Shown here: positions 39,358 to 48,820 of the stretch, piece after piece
How positions within the stretch are numbered: position 1 is the first letter of the stretch
Layout of the letters: every line of letters starts with the position of its first letter
Assembly (NCBI GenBank): GCA_021816765.1
Contig: JAKAXB010000005.1
Coordinates: 114,514 to 178,513, forward strand
Direction: 5' to 3'
Origin: Natronospirales bacterium
GTDB taxonomy: Bacteria; Pseudomonadota; Gammaproteobacteria; Natronospirales; REEB76
Length of the DNA stretch: 64,000 nt
Notes under the pieces: model-generated
What the model was told of the DNA's origin: nothing
The model's database searches: none
What the model saw: only the letters and a program-made list of their open reading frames with translations
Position numbers and translations under genes: made by a program

Positions 39358-40103
39358 GATTGCGCGAATTCCGGTGCCGCCAGCATTTCACCAATGGCAT
39401 TCGTTTCTACGAACCCCGCACCCTGGGCGGCAAGTTGCAGGGCGCGCTGCGGGTCCTGGACGGCATACACAATCCACTGCCAGTCACCCGGAAGAGTGGC
39501 GTAAATTTCCGCGAACCGGTTTTCTTCGGCGAACAGATAATCCGGCTGCAGACTGTCCGCTGTCTCGCGCATCTCTTGGTCAGTGTTTCCCGGCGCCCAG
39601 CCGATGGCGCGGGCACCCAAACTCCGCGCCATGCTGAGGCAGGCGTGATCGAAGGAGATGACGATACATTGATCCAGGGCGGGCTGTAGCACCGACATGA
39701 TTTGTCGTACCACGATTCCCCGGCCAAAATGACGCAGACTTTGGCGTTTGATTTCCACGAAGGCCTGGACCTGTGGCACATGTTTGAGCCAGGCTGCCAC
39801 CTCCGCAAGTTGCGGCAGACGCACGGCAGCATAGCGATCCCCGAAACGCTGGTGCTCACCCACGTTCAGCGTAATGAGTTCCTGGATATCCAGATCCATC
39901 ACCAGGCGATCCAGGCCGGTAGTGCGTTTAAGCGAAGCATCGTGACAGAGGACCGGCACTTGGTCGCGGCTGAGTTGGATGTCGAACTCGATGAAACGCA
40001 CACCAGCAAGAACAGCGGCCTGGAGGCTTTCCAGAGTGTTTTCGGGATAGCGTTCCGGCCAGCCGCGGTGGGCGACAAGTATCGGGAGCCGGGACGGGGA
40101 CAT
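39354..40103 (-). CDS. Glycerophosphodiester phosphodiesterase, cytoplasmic UgpQ type
   Basis: 249-residue enzyme releasing glycerol-3-phosphate from deacylated phospholipids. It has the GDPD core ILVAHRGWPERYPENTLES with the catalytic His, FIEFDIQLSRDQVPVLCHD with metal-binding Glu/Asp and the second His, and VEIKRQS. No signal peptide is present, so it acts in the cytoplasm. Its product is the substrate of the GlpD-like protein encoded next to it, with an overlap of four bases. It follows the second MacB-like permease after only 28 bases. Confidence 0.88.
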   Translation of the reverse strand: MSPSRLPILVAHRGWPERYPENTLESLQAAVLAGVRFIEFDIQLSRDQVPVLCHDASLKRTTGLDRLVMDLDIQELITLNVGEHQRFGDRYAAVRLPQLAEVAAWLKHVPQVQAFVEIKRQSLRHFGRGIVVRQIMSVLQPALDQCIVISFDHACLSMARSLGARAIGWAPGNTDQEMRETADSLQPDYLFAEENRFAEIYATLPGDWQWIVYAVQDPQRALQLAAQGAGFVETNAIGEMLAAPEFAQS

Positions 40104-40131
40104 GGCGGTTCCTGAGGTTGAGCGGACGCGT

Positions 40132-41358
40132 CTATTCGTACCGCAAAGCCTCGATGGGGTCGAGAGCCGCCGCCTTGGCGGCCGGTACGATGCCGAAGAT
40201 GACGCCCACGCCGCCGGAGAAGCCGAAGGCCAGGACTACCGCCCACAGAGGCACATGGGCGCCGCGGAACGCAGGCACCGCATGGGCTACCAGCATGCCG
40301 ATGCCGTAGCCCAAGAGCAGGCCGATGGTGCCACCGATGAGCGCCAGTGTCACCGCTTCGATGAGGAACTGCATGAGAATGTCGCGGCGGCGGGCTCCCA
40401 GGCTTTTCATGATGCCGATTTCTCGGGTACGTTCCGTGACCGACACCAGCATGATGTTCATGATGCCGATGCCGCCCACCAGGAGCGAGATGGCCACAAT
40501 TCCGCCCAGAATAAGGGTGATGGAATTGAGTACCTTGGTGAAGGTTCCCAGCAACTGGGCCGGGGTCTGGATTTTAAAGTCATTGTTCTGGCCGGGCTTC
40601 AGATGATGGTCACGGCGCAAGATCTGTGTGATGCGTGCCACCACCGCGTCCATCTGTTTGGTGTCATTCACGTTTAATTGTATGGCGATGTTCGGTACGA
40701 TGGCAGCACCTTGCAGGCTGAGGGCGGTACCGTAGGGGATGATGACGCGATTATCCTGGTCAAATCCCAGGATTTGGCCTAGCGGATGGAGCACGCCCAC
40801 TACTTTGAACCATTGGCCTGACATTTGGATATAATGTCCCAAAGGGTCAGCAGGCAGATGCAGTTTTTTCACCAGCGTGACACCGATCACAGCCACGTGA
40901 TGGTGGCGCAGATCGTCATCCGGCGTGATGAAACGCCCACGATCGGGGTATTGCCCGTTGCTGAGCGCAAAGCTCGGCGTGGTGCCGAGAATGCGGCTGT
41001 GGGTGGACCGATCGCGATATTTCACCGTACCAAAGAATCGGCCCACGGGCAGGATGGGGCTCAATCCACTGATACCGGTGACACCGCGCTGGATGGCCAG
41101 CAGGTCATCCGGCGTTATTTTCGCGATTTTTCCGGCGAGGCGTTCTTTGCGGGGCAGGTAGGGCTGGATGGTGAGACTGTTGGCACCCATGCCCTTGAAT
41201 TCACTGGTGACGGAATTGCTGAACCCCTGGATCAGGGATACCACGGCGATCACCGCCATCACGCCGATGACGATGCCCAGCATGGTGAGGAAGCTGCGCA
41301 GAGCATGGGCGCGGATCGCCTGAAAGGCCGAGCGCAGACTTTCCATGAGGGTGTACAT
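40132..41358 (-). CDS. MacB-like ABC transporter permease, second copy
   Basis: 408-residue FtsX/MacB-type permease. It has one N-terminal membrane helix (FLTMLGIVIGVMAVIAVVSL), a periplasmic domain of about 230 residues, and three C-terminal helices (ITLILGGIVAISLLVGGIGI, VTLALIGGTIGLLLGYGIGM, LWAVVLAFGFSGGVGVIFGI). The motif GIMKSLGARRRDIL is the ABC-contact loop. It closely parallels the permease at 41370-42599 and lies 11 bases after it, so a gene duplication made two related but diverged subunits, likely acting as a heterodimer. A separate ATPase is encoded upstream. Confidence 0.88.
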   Translation of the reverse strand: MYTLMESLRSAFQAIRAHALRSFLTMLGIVIGVMAVIAVVSLIQGFSNSVTSEFKGMGANSLTIQPYLPRKERLAGKIAKITPDDLLAIQRGVTGISGLSPILPVGRFFGTVKYRDRSTHSRILGTTPSFALSNGQYPDRGRFITPDDDLRHHHVAVIGVTLVKKLHLPADPLGHYIQMSGQWFKVVGVLHPLGQILGFDQDNRVIIPYGTALSLQGAAIVPNIAIQLNVNDTKQMDAVVARITQILRRDHHLKPGQNNDFKIQTPAQLLGTFTKVLNSITLILGGIVAISLLVGGIGIMNIMLVSVTERTREIGIMKSLGARRRDILMQFLIEAVTLALIGGTIGLLLGYGIGMLVAHAVPAFRGAHVPLWAVVLAFGFSGGVGVIFGIVPAAKAAALDPIEALRYE

Positions 41359-41369
41359 GCGCAGCCTGT

Positions 41370-42599
41370 CTATTCGTAACGCAGAGCGTCAATCGGGCTG
41401 AGGGAGGCGGCTTTCGCCGCGGGGGCGATGCCGAACAGCATGCCGACCCCGGCGGCAAACCCGAAGGCCAGCACCACCGCCCACCAGGGCACATGGGCAC
41501 CCAGGAATTGTGGTACTAGGTGCGCCACCAGCACACCGATACCGTAACCGAGCAGCAGACCGATGACACCGCCGATGAGGGACAGAATTACCGCTTCGAT
41601 AAGGAACTGCATGAGAATATCACGGCGGCGCGCGCCCAGACTCTTGCAGATACCGATCTCGCGGGTACGTTCGGTGACCGACACCAGCATGATGTTCATG
41701 ATGCCGATACCGCCCACCAGCAGTGAAATACCAACGATGCCGCCCAAGATCAGGGTGATGGAATTAAGAACCTTGTTGAAGGTTCCAAGCGTTTGTTCGG
41801 GTGTCTGAACCAGAAAGTCGTTGTGCTGGCCCGGCTTGAGATGGTGCTGCCGCCGCAGCACTTCAGTGATGCGTCCCACCACGCTGTCCAGATTCTGCAG
41901 ATTGTTGACATTCAGATTGATAGCGACATTCGGTACCGTGGATGCCCCCAGCAGACTATGAGCGGTGCCGTATGGGATGTAGATACGGTCGTCTTGATCC
42001 TGACCTCCGATGGAACCTAATTTCTTCAACACACCGATGATCTTGAACCACTGGCCGTACATCTCGAGGTACTGGCCCAGTGGATTTTTTGGGAGATTGA
42101 GATCCGTGATGAGCGTCTGGCCGATGACAGCCACGCGGCGGTGATCCAGATCATCACTGGGCGTGATGTAACGTCCCATTACCGGGTAAAAGCTGGTGTT
42201 CTCCGCGTGGGAGGAGGTGGTACCGTATATGCCGGCGTAGGCGGTCTGGTCGCCGTACTGGATGGCGCCGGAACCGAAGTCCGCGAGCGTAAGTATCGGT
42301 GTGATATTGCTGATGCCGAAGACATCGTGCTGGATGACCCGCATGTCATCGGGCGTGACTTTCACCACCTTTCCAGCCAGGTAATCTTCCTGTGTCTCAT
42401 CCGATTGAATGGTAAGACTATTGGCACCCATGGTGGCAAACGTTGTTGTCACGGAATGGCGGAATCCCTGGATCAGGGATACCACCGCGATCACCGCCGT
42501 TACCGCGATGATAATGCCCAGGGTGGTGAGGAAACTGCGGAGCGCGTGGGCACGGATCGCCTGCAGGGCCGAGCGCAGGCTCTCGACCAGGTTATACAC
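41370..42599 (-). CDS. MacB-like ABC transporter permease, first copy
   Basis: 409-residue permease with the same topology as its downstream paralog: N-terminal helix FLTTLGIIIAVTAVIAVVSL, a periplasmic domain, then three C-terminal helices and GICKSLGARRRDIL. It is shorter than true MacB because the ATPase is encoded separately (42592-43320), overlapping by eight bases. Related systems with a MacA partner export peptides or lipoprotein-like substrates mechanically. The substrate is unknown. Confidence 0.88.
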   Translation of the reverse strand: MYNLVESLRSALQAIRAHALRSFLTTLGIIIAVTAVIAVVSLIQGFRHSVTTTFATMGANSLTIQSDETQEDYLAGKVVKVTPDDMRVIQHDVFGISNITPILTLADFGSGAIQYGDQTAYAGIYGTTSSHAENTSFYPVMGRYITPSDDLDHRRVAVIGQTLITDLNLPKNPLGQYLEMYGQWFKIIGVLKKLGSIGGQDQDDRIYIPYGTAHSLLGASTVPNVAINLNVNNLQNLDSVVGRITEVLRRQHHLKPGQHNDFLVQTPEQTLGTFNKVLNSITLILGGIVGISLLVGGIGIMNIMLVSVTERTREIGICKSLGARRRDILMQFLIEAVILSLIGGVIGLLLGYGIGVLVAHLVPQFLGAHVPWWAVVLAFGFAAGVGMLFGIAPAAKAASLSPIDALRYE

Positions 42600-43320
42600 G
42601 GCGCAGCGCCTCCAGATTCTCTTCTTTCCCTGCGGTTGCCGTATCGCTCAGGATCTGGCCATCCATCATGCGGATGACGCGCCGGCAGTGGTTGGCGATG
42701 TTCTGGTCGTGGGTCACGATGATAATGGTGTGGCCTGCACGATGCAGCGCATCGAACATCGTCATCACGTCGCTGCTGGTACTGGAATCCAGGTTGCCCG
42801 TGGGTTCGTCCGCCAGCAGGATGGAAGGTTTGCCCACCAGCGCGCGCGCGATGGCCACGCGCTGCCGCTGGCCGCCGGAAAGCTGGTTAGGCAGATGGTG
42901 CAGGCGGTCGCCCAAGCCGACATTTTGCAGTGCTTCCGTGGCCATGCGCTTGCGCTCACCCAACGGGACGCCGCGATAGATGAGCGGCTGCATGACGTTG
43001 TGCAGGGCATTGGCGCGGCCCAGCAGGTTGAAGTTCTGGAAGACGAAGCCGATCTCGCGGTTGCGGATGCGAGCCAGGGCATTGTCGTCCTGCTCTGCCA
43101 CCGGCGTACTATTCAGGATGTATTCACCGCTCGTAGGCTTGTCCAGGCAGCCCACGATGTTCATGAGCGTGGTCTTGCCCGAGCCGGACGGGCCGATGAA
43201 GGCCGCGTACTCATTGCGGTACAGGGCCAGGTTCACATCTTTGAGCGCATTCAGGGTCACGTCACCCATCACATATTGCTTGGTGACCTGACGCAGCTCC
43301 AGGATGGCTTCACCGGTCAT
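42592..43320 (-). CDS. ABC transporter ATP-binding protein, MacB/LolD type
   Basis: 242-residue ATPase with Walker A IGPSGSGKTTLMNI, signature QLSGGQRQRVAIARAL, Walker B SILLADEPTGNLDS and switch His IIVTHD. LADEPTGNLD is the mark of the LolD/MacB/FtsE branch. Its ATG overlaps the stop of the adaptor gene (ATGA), and the permease gene follows with overlap, so all are translationally coupled. Confidence 0.93.
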   Translation of the reverse strand: MTGEAILELRQVTKQYVMGDVTLNALKDVNLALYRNEYAAFIGPSGSGKTTLMNIVGCLDKPTSGEYILNSTPVAEQDDNALARIRNREIGFVFQNFNLLGRANALHNVMQPLIYRGVPLGERKRMATEALQNVGLGDRLHHLPNQLSGGQRQRVAIARALVGKPSILLADEPTGNLDSSTSSDVMTMFDALHRAGHTIIIVTHDQNIANHCRRVIRMMDGQILSDTATAGKEENLEALRRV

Positions 43321-44552
43321 GACGTTGTCCGAACCTTGCCGTTGTCCGGTGGCAGCGGCGAAACATGCGTACCATCGGTCAGATGATGTAGCGTGAGATA
43401 GGGTCCGATGATGACTGTTTCGCCCGCCTTGAGACCTGAATTAATCTCCTGATAGGTGTCGCTGGACACGCCGGTGGTCACATCCACTTTATGGGCCTTG
43501 CCATTGCGCATTACATACACATAAGCACCGGAGGTTGGCTCCAGGCTCTTGGAGTTGGGATTGTTCTCGTAGAGCACAGCCTGCAGGGGTACCGCTATGG
43601 CGTTGGGTGTGCTCTGGGTGAATATTTCCGCGCGGCAGCTCATCCCGGGACGGATGCGCGGCAGGTGCGGGTCCGTGAGCCCGATCTTCACCTCGAAGGT
43701 GACACCCTGCTGTGCCGCCGTTGCCGTTGAGGCAGTCGTGCTGTTGTCGGTAACCGAGGCGGCTACAAACTGCACTTTGCCGTGGAAGGTGTCGTTGGGA
43801 TAGGAGACAGCATTGATATTGGTCTCCTCCCCCAGCTTCACATTGGCGATATCCGCCTCGTCCACCTGTACGTCCGCCAGTACTTCGGCGGGATCGGCGA
43901 TTTCCATCAGCGTGGAGCCGGGGATATTGGCGCCGGTGATCACGGTTTCCCCCACCTTTACCGGCAGGCTGGTGACCATGCCGTCAATGGGCGAGCGGAT
44001 CACGGTCTTGCTCAGATTCTGCTGTGCCTGGTTCAATTGCGCCTGGGTGATACGCAGTGCCTCTTTTTGGGAATCGAGTTGCACCTTGGCGATGGCCAGT
44101 TGGTTGCCAAGCTGGTCGAAGGTGTTAGCGTCCACCAGGCCCTGTTTGTAGAGGGCCTGTTGGCGGTGGTATTGCAGTTGCAGGTTGGCGATGGTGAGTT
44201 TCTGGCTCTCGATGGCTATCTGAGCCTGTTCCACCCCGGCTTGGGCCTGTGCTACTGCCGCCGTATACAGCTGCGGGTCAAGCCGCAGCACCACCTGATT
44301 TTCCTTGACCAATTGACCTTCCACCACGGGAATCTCGGTGATCTTGCCGATGACTTCCGGCTTCAGTTCTACCGGGTTCAGGTAGACGAGTTGACCCGAG
44401 GCGAGGATGGAACTGCGAATGGTGCGAGTCGCCACCTTGGCCACATCCACCTTCTGGGTATCATGGCGTCCCGCCAAGCGGCCGATCAGCACCAGGAGGA
44501 TGATGCCGACCACGATGGCTAGCGTGATCCAGAGTTTGCGTTTCTGCCGCAT
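43317..44552 (-). CDS. MacA/HlyD-family periplasmic adaptor protein
   Basis: 411-residue adaptor with a single N-terminal membrane helix (LWITLAIVVGIILLVLIGRL), a lipoyl-like half (ILASGQLVYLNPVELKPEVI), a coiled-coil hairpin at about 95-180 rich in Gln, and beta-barrel domains (RSPIDGMVTSLPVKVGETV). It bridges the inner-membrane ABC pump to an outer-membrane TolC-type channel; no tolC-like gene is in the window. I prefer ATG 44552, which has GGAG six bases upstream, over GTG 44564. It is the first gene of the minus-strand transport operon. Confidence 0.9.
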   Translation of the reverse strand: MRQKRKLWITLAIVVGIILLVLIGRLAGRHDTQKVDVAKVATRTIRSSILASGQLVYLNPVELKPEVIGKITEIPVVEGQLVKENQVVLRLDPQLYTAAVAQAQAGVEQAQIAIESQKLTIANLQLQYHRQQALYKQGLVDANTFDQLGNQLAIAKVQLDSQKEALRITQAQLNQAQQNLSKTVIRSPIDGMVTSLPVKVGETVITGANIPGSTLMEIADPAEVLADVQVDEADIANVKLGEETNINAVSYPNDTFHGKVQFVAASVTDNSTTASTATAAQQGVTFEVKIGLTDPHLPRIRPGMSCRAEIFTQSTPNAIAVPLQAVLYENNPNSKSLEPTSGAYVYVMRNGKAHKVDVTTGVSSDTYQEINSGLKAGETVIIGPYLTLHHLTDGTHVSPLPPDNGKVRTTS

Positions 44553-44568
44553 ACCAGTCTCCACATGT

Positions 44569-44612
44569 ATTAGTGTTATATATTAGTATAACACTAATGT
44601 TCTGATTTGCAA
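44569..44612 (-). promoter_or_regulatory. Promoter of the macA-like operon with palindromic operator
   Basis: Read on the minus strand, TTGCAA (plus 44607-44612) and TATACT (plus 44585-44590) are 16 bases apart. A perfect inverted repeat, ATTAGTGTTATA (44569-44580) / TATAACACTAAT (44587-44598), with a 6-base spacer, covers the -10 and start region. It resembles the operator of a TetR- or PadR-type repressor; no regulator gene is adjacent. The site lies only 17 bases before the adaptor start. Confidence 0.7.
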
Positions 44613-44644
44613 ACCCAACCCTGTACCGATTGGATCGAGTCCCG

Positions 44645-45343
44645 TCAGATGAACTTCACCAAAGCAAAGATGGCGTAAATCACTAGCCACGGAGCCAGTA
44701 CAATGAAGACCGATTTACCCAGGCTTTTCTTGGTCCACAGGGAAAAACCCATGATCATCAATGCCAGCCACCAGAAGGTGGTCAGGTGAATGCTGGCGGC
44801 AAGGCTGAACCAGCGGCTATGCGGTGACAGACGGAACAGCAGGGTGTTTAGATTGGTCACGTCAATGGCGAAGAAGCCTGTCTGGCGGCTGCTGAACAGG
44901 TATGCAACTCCGGCGGTAAGATAAGCCAGTACGTTGGGAAAATAGGTCCACACGGAGAAGCTGAACCAGCAGCCGTAGTCCTGCACCGCATAACCGGCGA
45001 GCTTGCTTACCAGGAAGAAATAGAGGGCCTGGATAAGGCATACCAGAATCACCCCCAGGGTGCCGCCCAAGGCCGCCTGGAAGAGGAAACGGCCACGGGT
45101 GAGGGTGGCGCGTATCGTTTCCAGATTGCCGGCACTGTACCTGGAACTTATTACGTCCATGACTTGCTGCTGCAATACGTCCAGATCGGCGGTGCCGTAA
45201 TACCAGAGCAGGACGGCGGTGGTCACGGCCATGGTGATGAACAGTGGGTACCACAACCAGCGGTTATGATCGCGAAAATCACCAAAGGCTTTCTTCGGCT
45301 CGACGAAGATATTGCCCAAGCAGGCAAATACGGACGGTTCCAT
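44645..45343 (-). CDS. Yip1-family membrane protein
   Basis: 232-residue integral membrane protein with about five hydrophobic segments. The N-terminal NIFVEPKKAFGDFRDHNRWLWYP, with the Pro-rich loop and following helix, is typical of bacterial Yip1 domain proteins, whose role is not established. It is upstream of the transport operon but separated by the operator region, so probably independent. Its own promoter lies to the right at about 45350-45400. Confidence 0.7.
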   Translation of the reverse strand: MEPSVFACLGNIFVEPKKAFGDFRDHNRWLWYPLFITMAVTTAVLLWYYGTADLDVLQQQVMDVISSRYSAGNLETIRATLTRGRFLFQAALGGTLGVILVCLIQALYFFLVSKLAGYAVQDYGCWFSFSVWTYFPNVLAYLTAGVAYLFSSRQTGFFAIDVTNLNTLLFRLSPHSRWFSLAASIHLTTFWWLALMIMGFSLWTKKSLGKSVFIVLAPWLVIYAIFALVKFI

Positions 45344-45639
45344 ACTTAAATATCCTCGCGTGCGTGAGTTAGAAAACCCTATTATCGCCGGAATGCACCG
45401 TGCTTTTCCCTATGCGTCCCTATGCGCGGCTGAGAAACAGGCCCAAGCTGACCAGGAAAATCCGTGGCAAGTTATCGCAAGGAGTGCATGATAGCGGCCG
45501 GGAAAGCCGCCCGAAAGTGACGAATGTCAAACGTACCCGCCGTTGGATCCTACGGCAGGGAGGGGAGAGGTGACAAAGACCTTGCGCCCCTGGCCTGGAG
45601 GGTCAAGGGGCGCTCGGTCGTAGAGAAGGCTAGGGAGAG
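45344..45639. other. Intergenic region between Yip1-like and RRM genes
   Basis: 296 bases holding the Yip1-gene promoter and the 3' end of the RRM transcript. It includes a hairpin, GCGCCCCT (45584-45591) / AGGGGCGC (45606-45613), without a T-run, placed where the RRM mRNA would end. No gene is evident. Confidence 0.45.
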
Positions 45640-45927
45640 TTACCAGCGGCCGCCGCGGCCGCCACCGCCGCCTTGCTGGCGCGGTTGCCGTTCCTGCGCT
45701 TCATTCACACGCAGCGGGCGACCGCCCATATCCTTGCCGTTCAGTTCCTGGATGGCCTTTTGGGCCGCACCCTGATCCATTTCCACGAAAGCAAAGCCGC
45801 GGGGGCGGCCGGTTTCGCGGTCGGCGATGAGTTTCACCGAATGCACGGTGCCGAACGACTCGAACTTCGAACGAACTTCCTCTTCGGAAGCAGTAAAAGG
45901 CAAATTGCCTACATAGATTGACGTCAT
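45640..45927 (-). CDS. RRM-type RNA-binding protein
   Basis: 95-residue protein with one RNA-recognition motif. RNP2 is SIYVGNLPF near the N-terminus, RNP1 is GRPRGFAFVEM, and the tail is Gly/Arg-rich (QQGGGGGRGGRW). Bacterial proteins of this kind are often cold-induced and bind single-stranded RNA. ATG 45927 gives the usual MTxIYVGNL start; GTG 45939 is an alternative. It diverges from bipA with a long gap. Confidence 0.88.
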   Translation of the reverse strand: MTSIYVGNLPFTASEEEVRSKFESFGTVHSVKLIADRETGRPRGFAFVEMDQGAAQKAIQELNGKDMGGRPLRVNEAQERQPRQQGGGGGRGGRW

Positions 45928-46293
45928 ACCTGTATTCACTCTGCTAGATCTAAAAAACCCACAGCGGCGGGTATTGAGCCTGCTGCCGTGGTACTAATCG
46001 GCGGTATAACCAAGCCGTTTCCTGGGCGTTCCACGCGCACAAGCCCCTGCTTTGGATATCCACCTTGTTGTTCGTTACATGGTCATTTTGACGCGGCGAG
46101 CCGGGCGAATACCCCAAAGAACGTCGGCAGGCAAATTGACAGGTCCCGAACGGGGGGCAGAGCTTACGCCTGTTGTGGGGGCCTGTCCAATGCCGGGAAA
46201 AGGGTGAAATCCCTTTGTTAAACATCGTCTTCTCCTCCGGGGTAGGGCCGGTATTTGACGTATAATTGTCCGCCTTTTTCCCTGGTTTCCTCC
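45928..46293. other. Long divergent leader region between RRM gene and bipA
   Basis: About 365 bases. The minus strand holds a long 5' leader for the RRM gene with several inverted repeats (for example CCACGGCAGCAGG / CCGCCGCTGTGG near 45957-45990), followed by a T-run. The plus strand carries GACAGG (46138-46143) / CCTGTC (about 46190-46195) and a perfect TATAAT at 46261-46266 as the -10 of bipA, giving a short bipA leader. No gene is seen. Confidence 0.45.
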
Positions 46294-48132
46294 GTGATCG
46301 AGAACCTACGCAATATCGCCATCATTGCCCATGTGGATCATGGCAAAACCACCCTCGTGGATCAACTCCTGAAGCAGTCCGGTACCCTGGATGCCCGTAT
46401 GGTAGTACCGGAGCGGGTCATGGATTCCAACGACCTGGAGCGGGAGCGCGGCATCACTATCCTTGCCAAGAATACCGCCATCCACTGGCGCCAGGGCGGG
46501 CAGGAATACCGCATCAATATCGTGGATACACCGGGGCATGCCGACTTCGGCGGCGAAGTGGAACGGGTGTTGTCCATGGTGGATTCGGTGCTGCTGCTGG
46601 TGGACGCGGTGGACGGCCCCATGCCACAGACGCGTTTTGTCACGCAGAAGGCTTTCAGCCACGGACTCAAGCCCATTGTGGTCATCAATAAAATTGACCG
46701 CGACGGGGCCCGTCCCCATTGGGTGCTGGATCAGACTTTTGATCTGTTCGACAGGCTGGGCGCATCCGATGCACAGCTGGATTTTCCGGTGGTGTATGCA
46801 TCGGCGCTGCAGGGACACGCCACCCTGAGCCTGGACCAGCCGGGCAGGGACATGAGCCCCTTGTTCGAAACCATTATTAAAAACTGTCCGCCGCCGCCGG
46901 TGGATATCAACGGGCCGTTCCAGCTGCAAGTGAGCTCGCTTGATTATTCTAGTTACGTGGGTGCCATCGGCATCGGGCGTATTGCCCGCGGCCACATTAC
47001 ACGCAACAGCGTAGTGGCCGTGATTGACCACGAAGGGCGTGTGCGTCGCGAGCGGGTGTTGCAGGTTTTCGGATTCCTGGGCTTGAACCGCGTAGAGGTG
47101 CCGGAAGCCCAGGCGGGGGACATCGTGGCCTTCACCGGCATCCCTGCGCCGCGAATTTCCGACACGCTCTGTGACCCGGAACATGTGGAAGCGTTGCCGG
47201 CTCTGTCGGTGGATGAACCCACCATCAGTATGACCTTCGAGACCAACAGCTCACCCTTCGCCGGACAGGATGGCAAATTTCTCACCAGCCGCCAAGTGCG
47301 TGAGCGCCTGTATCGTGAAGCGCTGCATAACGTAGCGCTGCGTGTGGAGGACACCCAGGATGCGGAAAAATTCCGCATCTCCGGCCGCGGCGAGTTGCAT
47401 CTGTCTATACTGCTCGAGACCATGCGCCGTGAGGGCTATGAGATCGCCGTATCACGCCCACAGGTGATTTATCGCGAAGTCAGCGGCGTGCGGCATGAGC
47501 CCTTTGAGATGCTCACTGTGGATGTTGAGGAACGTCATCAGGGTGGTGTCATGGAAGCGCTGGGTGGACGCGGCGCTGATCTTGCCGACATGCGTTCCGA
47601 CGGTCGCGGTCGAGTGCGCCTTGACTACATGATCCCCGCCCGTGGCCTCATCGGATTCCAGACCGAATTCCGCACTCTCACTTCAGGTACCGGTCTGCTG
47701 CACCATGTCTTCGACCATTATGGACCAGCCAAAAATACCGCTGTGAACCAGCGCGCCAATGGCGTCATGATCGCCAATGCTGCCGGCAAGGCGGTGGCTT
47801 ATGGACTCTTCAACTTGCAGGAACGCGGCCGGCTGTTTATCGCACCCGGTGATCCGGTATATGAGGGGCAGATCGTCGGCATCCATGCCCGTGACAATGA
47901 TCTTACGGTCAATCCGCTCAAGGCCAAACAACTGACCAACATCCGTGCCGCGGGTCGGGATGAAAACATTCTGTTGACGCCATCGCTGCGGCTGACGCTG
48001 GAACAGGCCATGGAATTCATCGAAGAAGATGAACTTGTGGAAATCACACCCCACCACATCCGTCTGCGGAAGCGCTACCTGAAGGAGCACGAACGCAAGA
48101 AAGCGACGCGCAGCGTGGGGACCGCTGCCTGA
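46294..48132 (+). CDS. bipA: Ribosome-associated GTPase BipA (TypA)
   Basis: Translational GTPase of about 612 residues, important at low temperature and in 50S assembly. It has G1 [10 protein letters not shown], the switch region [14 protein letters not shown]3 [17 protein letters not shown]4 [10 protein letters not shown], then EF-G-like domains and the BipA-specific C-terminal domain ([21 protein letters not shown]). I chose GTG 46294, which gives the canonical start [12 protein letters not shown] and fits the -10 box at 46261; the in-frame start at 46255 precedes that box. Confidence 0.95.
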   Translation: MIENLRNIAIIAHVDHGKTTLVDQLLKQSGTLDARMVVPERVMDSNDLERERGITILAKNTAIHWRQGGQEYRINIVDTPGHADFGGEVERVLSMVDSVLLLVDAVDGPMPQTRFVTQKAFSHGLKPIVVINKIDRDGARPHWVLDQTFDLFDRLGASDAQLDFPVVYASALQGHATLSLDQPGRDMSPLFETIIKNCPPPPVDINGPFQLQVSSLDYSSYVGAIGIGRIARGHITRNSVVAVIDHEGRVRRERVLQVFGFLGLNRVEVPEAQAGDIVAFTGIPAPRISDTLCDPEHVEALPALSVDEPTISMTFETNSSPFAGQDGKFLTSRQVRERLYREALHNVALRVEDTQDAEKFRISGRGELHLSILLETMRREGYEIAVSRPQVIYREVSGVRHEPFEMLTVDVEERHQGGVMEALGGRGADLADMRSDGRGRVRLDYMIPARGLIGFQTEFRTLTSGTGLLHHVFDHYGPAKNTAVNQRANGVMIANAAGKAVAYGLFNLQERGRLFIAPGDPVYEGQIVGIHARDNDLTVNPLKAKQLTNIRAAGRDENILLTPSLRLTLEQAMEFIEEDELVEITPHHIRLRKRYLKEHERKKATRSVGTAA

Positions 48133-48204
48133 AATCCGTCTGGTTCGGGGAATTACGGGTGGTAAAATAATCCAATTTCCTGCCTGTATGCGGACGATGA
48201 CATC

Positions 48205-48798
48205 ATGAACCTTGATCTTTACACCCAGGCCATGCAGCGTTTTCAGACGTTGTTTGTCCGCGCGCAGTCGCTGGATATCCCCGAACCTGCGGCCATGAGT
48301 CTGGCGACGGTTACCGACACGGGACAGCCTTGCGTACGCACCGTACTGCTCAAGGCGGTGGATACGCGCGGTTTCGTGTTTTACACCAACAAACACAGCG
48401 GCAAGGGCACGCAGTTACGGCACAATCCCCATGCCGCATTGTGTTTTTTCTGGCAATCACTCATGGAGCAGGTGCTGGTGGAGGGTCGGGTGGAGGATGT
48501 CAGCGGGGCAGAGGCGGATACCTACTGGGCAACGCGCGCACGCGTCAGCCAGATAGGTGCCTGGGCCTCGTTGCAGTCGGAATCATTAAGTGAACGTGCA
48601 GAATTGGAGAAAAGGTTCGCAGAATTTGAAAAGAAATTTTCCGGTCAACCGGTACCGCGCCCGTCGTATTGGTCCGGTTTCCGGCTGAGGCCAAACATGA
48701 TTGAGTTCTGGTCTTCTCGACCAGGACGGCTGCATGAGCGTGAGCGTTATTCGCGCCACGGCGACGCCACCTGGAATCATACATGGGTTTATCCGTGA
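48205..48798 (+). CDS. pdxH: Pyridoxamine 5'-phosphate oxidase
   Basis: FMN enzyme forming pyridoxal 5'-phosphate, the last step of vitamin B6 synthesis. The 197-residue protein contains MSLATVTDTGQPCVRTVLLK, GFVFYTNKHSGKG, and the C-terminal signature WSGFRLRPNMIEFW with RLHERERYSR. Slightly shorter at the N-terminus than the Escherichia coli enzyme, as in many gammaproteobacteria. Its neighbours suggest no operon of B6 synthesis. Confidence 0.93.
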   Translation: MNLDLYTQAMQRFQTLFVRAQSLDIPEPAAMSLATVTDTGQPCVRTVLLKAVDTRGFVFYTNKHSGKGTQLRHNPHAALCFFWQSLMEQVLVEGRVEDVSGAEADTYWATRARVSQIGAWASLQSESLSERAELEKRFAEFEKKFSGQPVPRPSYWSGFRLRPNMIEFWSSRPGRLHERERYSRHGDATWNHTWVYP

Positions 48799-48820
48799 AT
48801 CTTCGGCTGGAATCATCACC

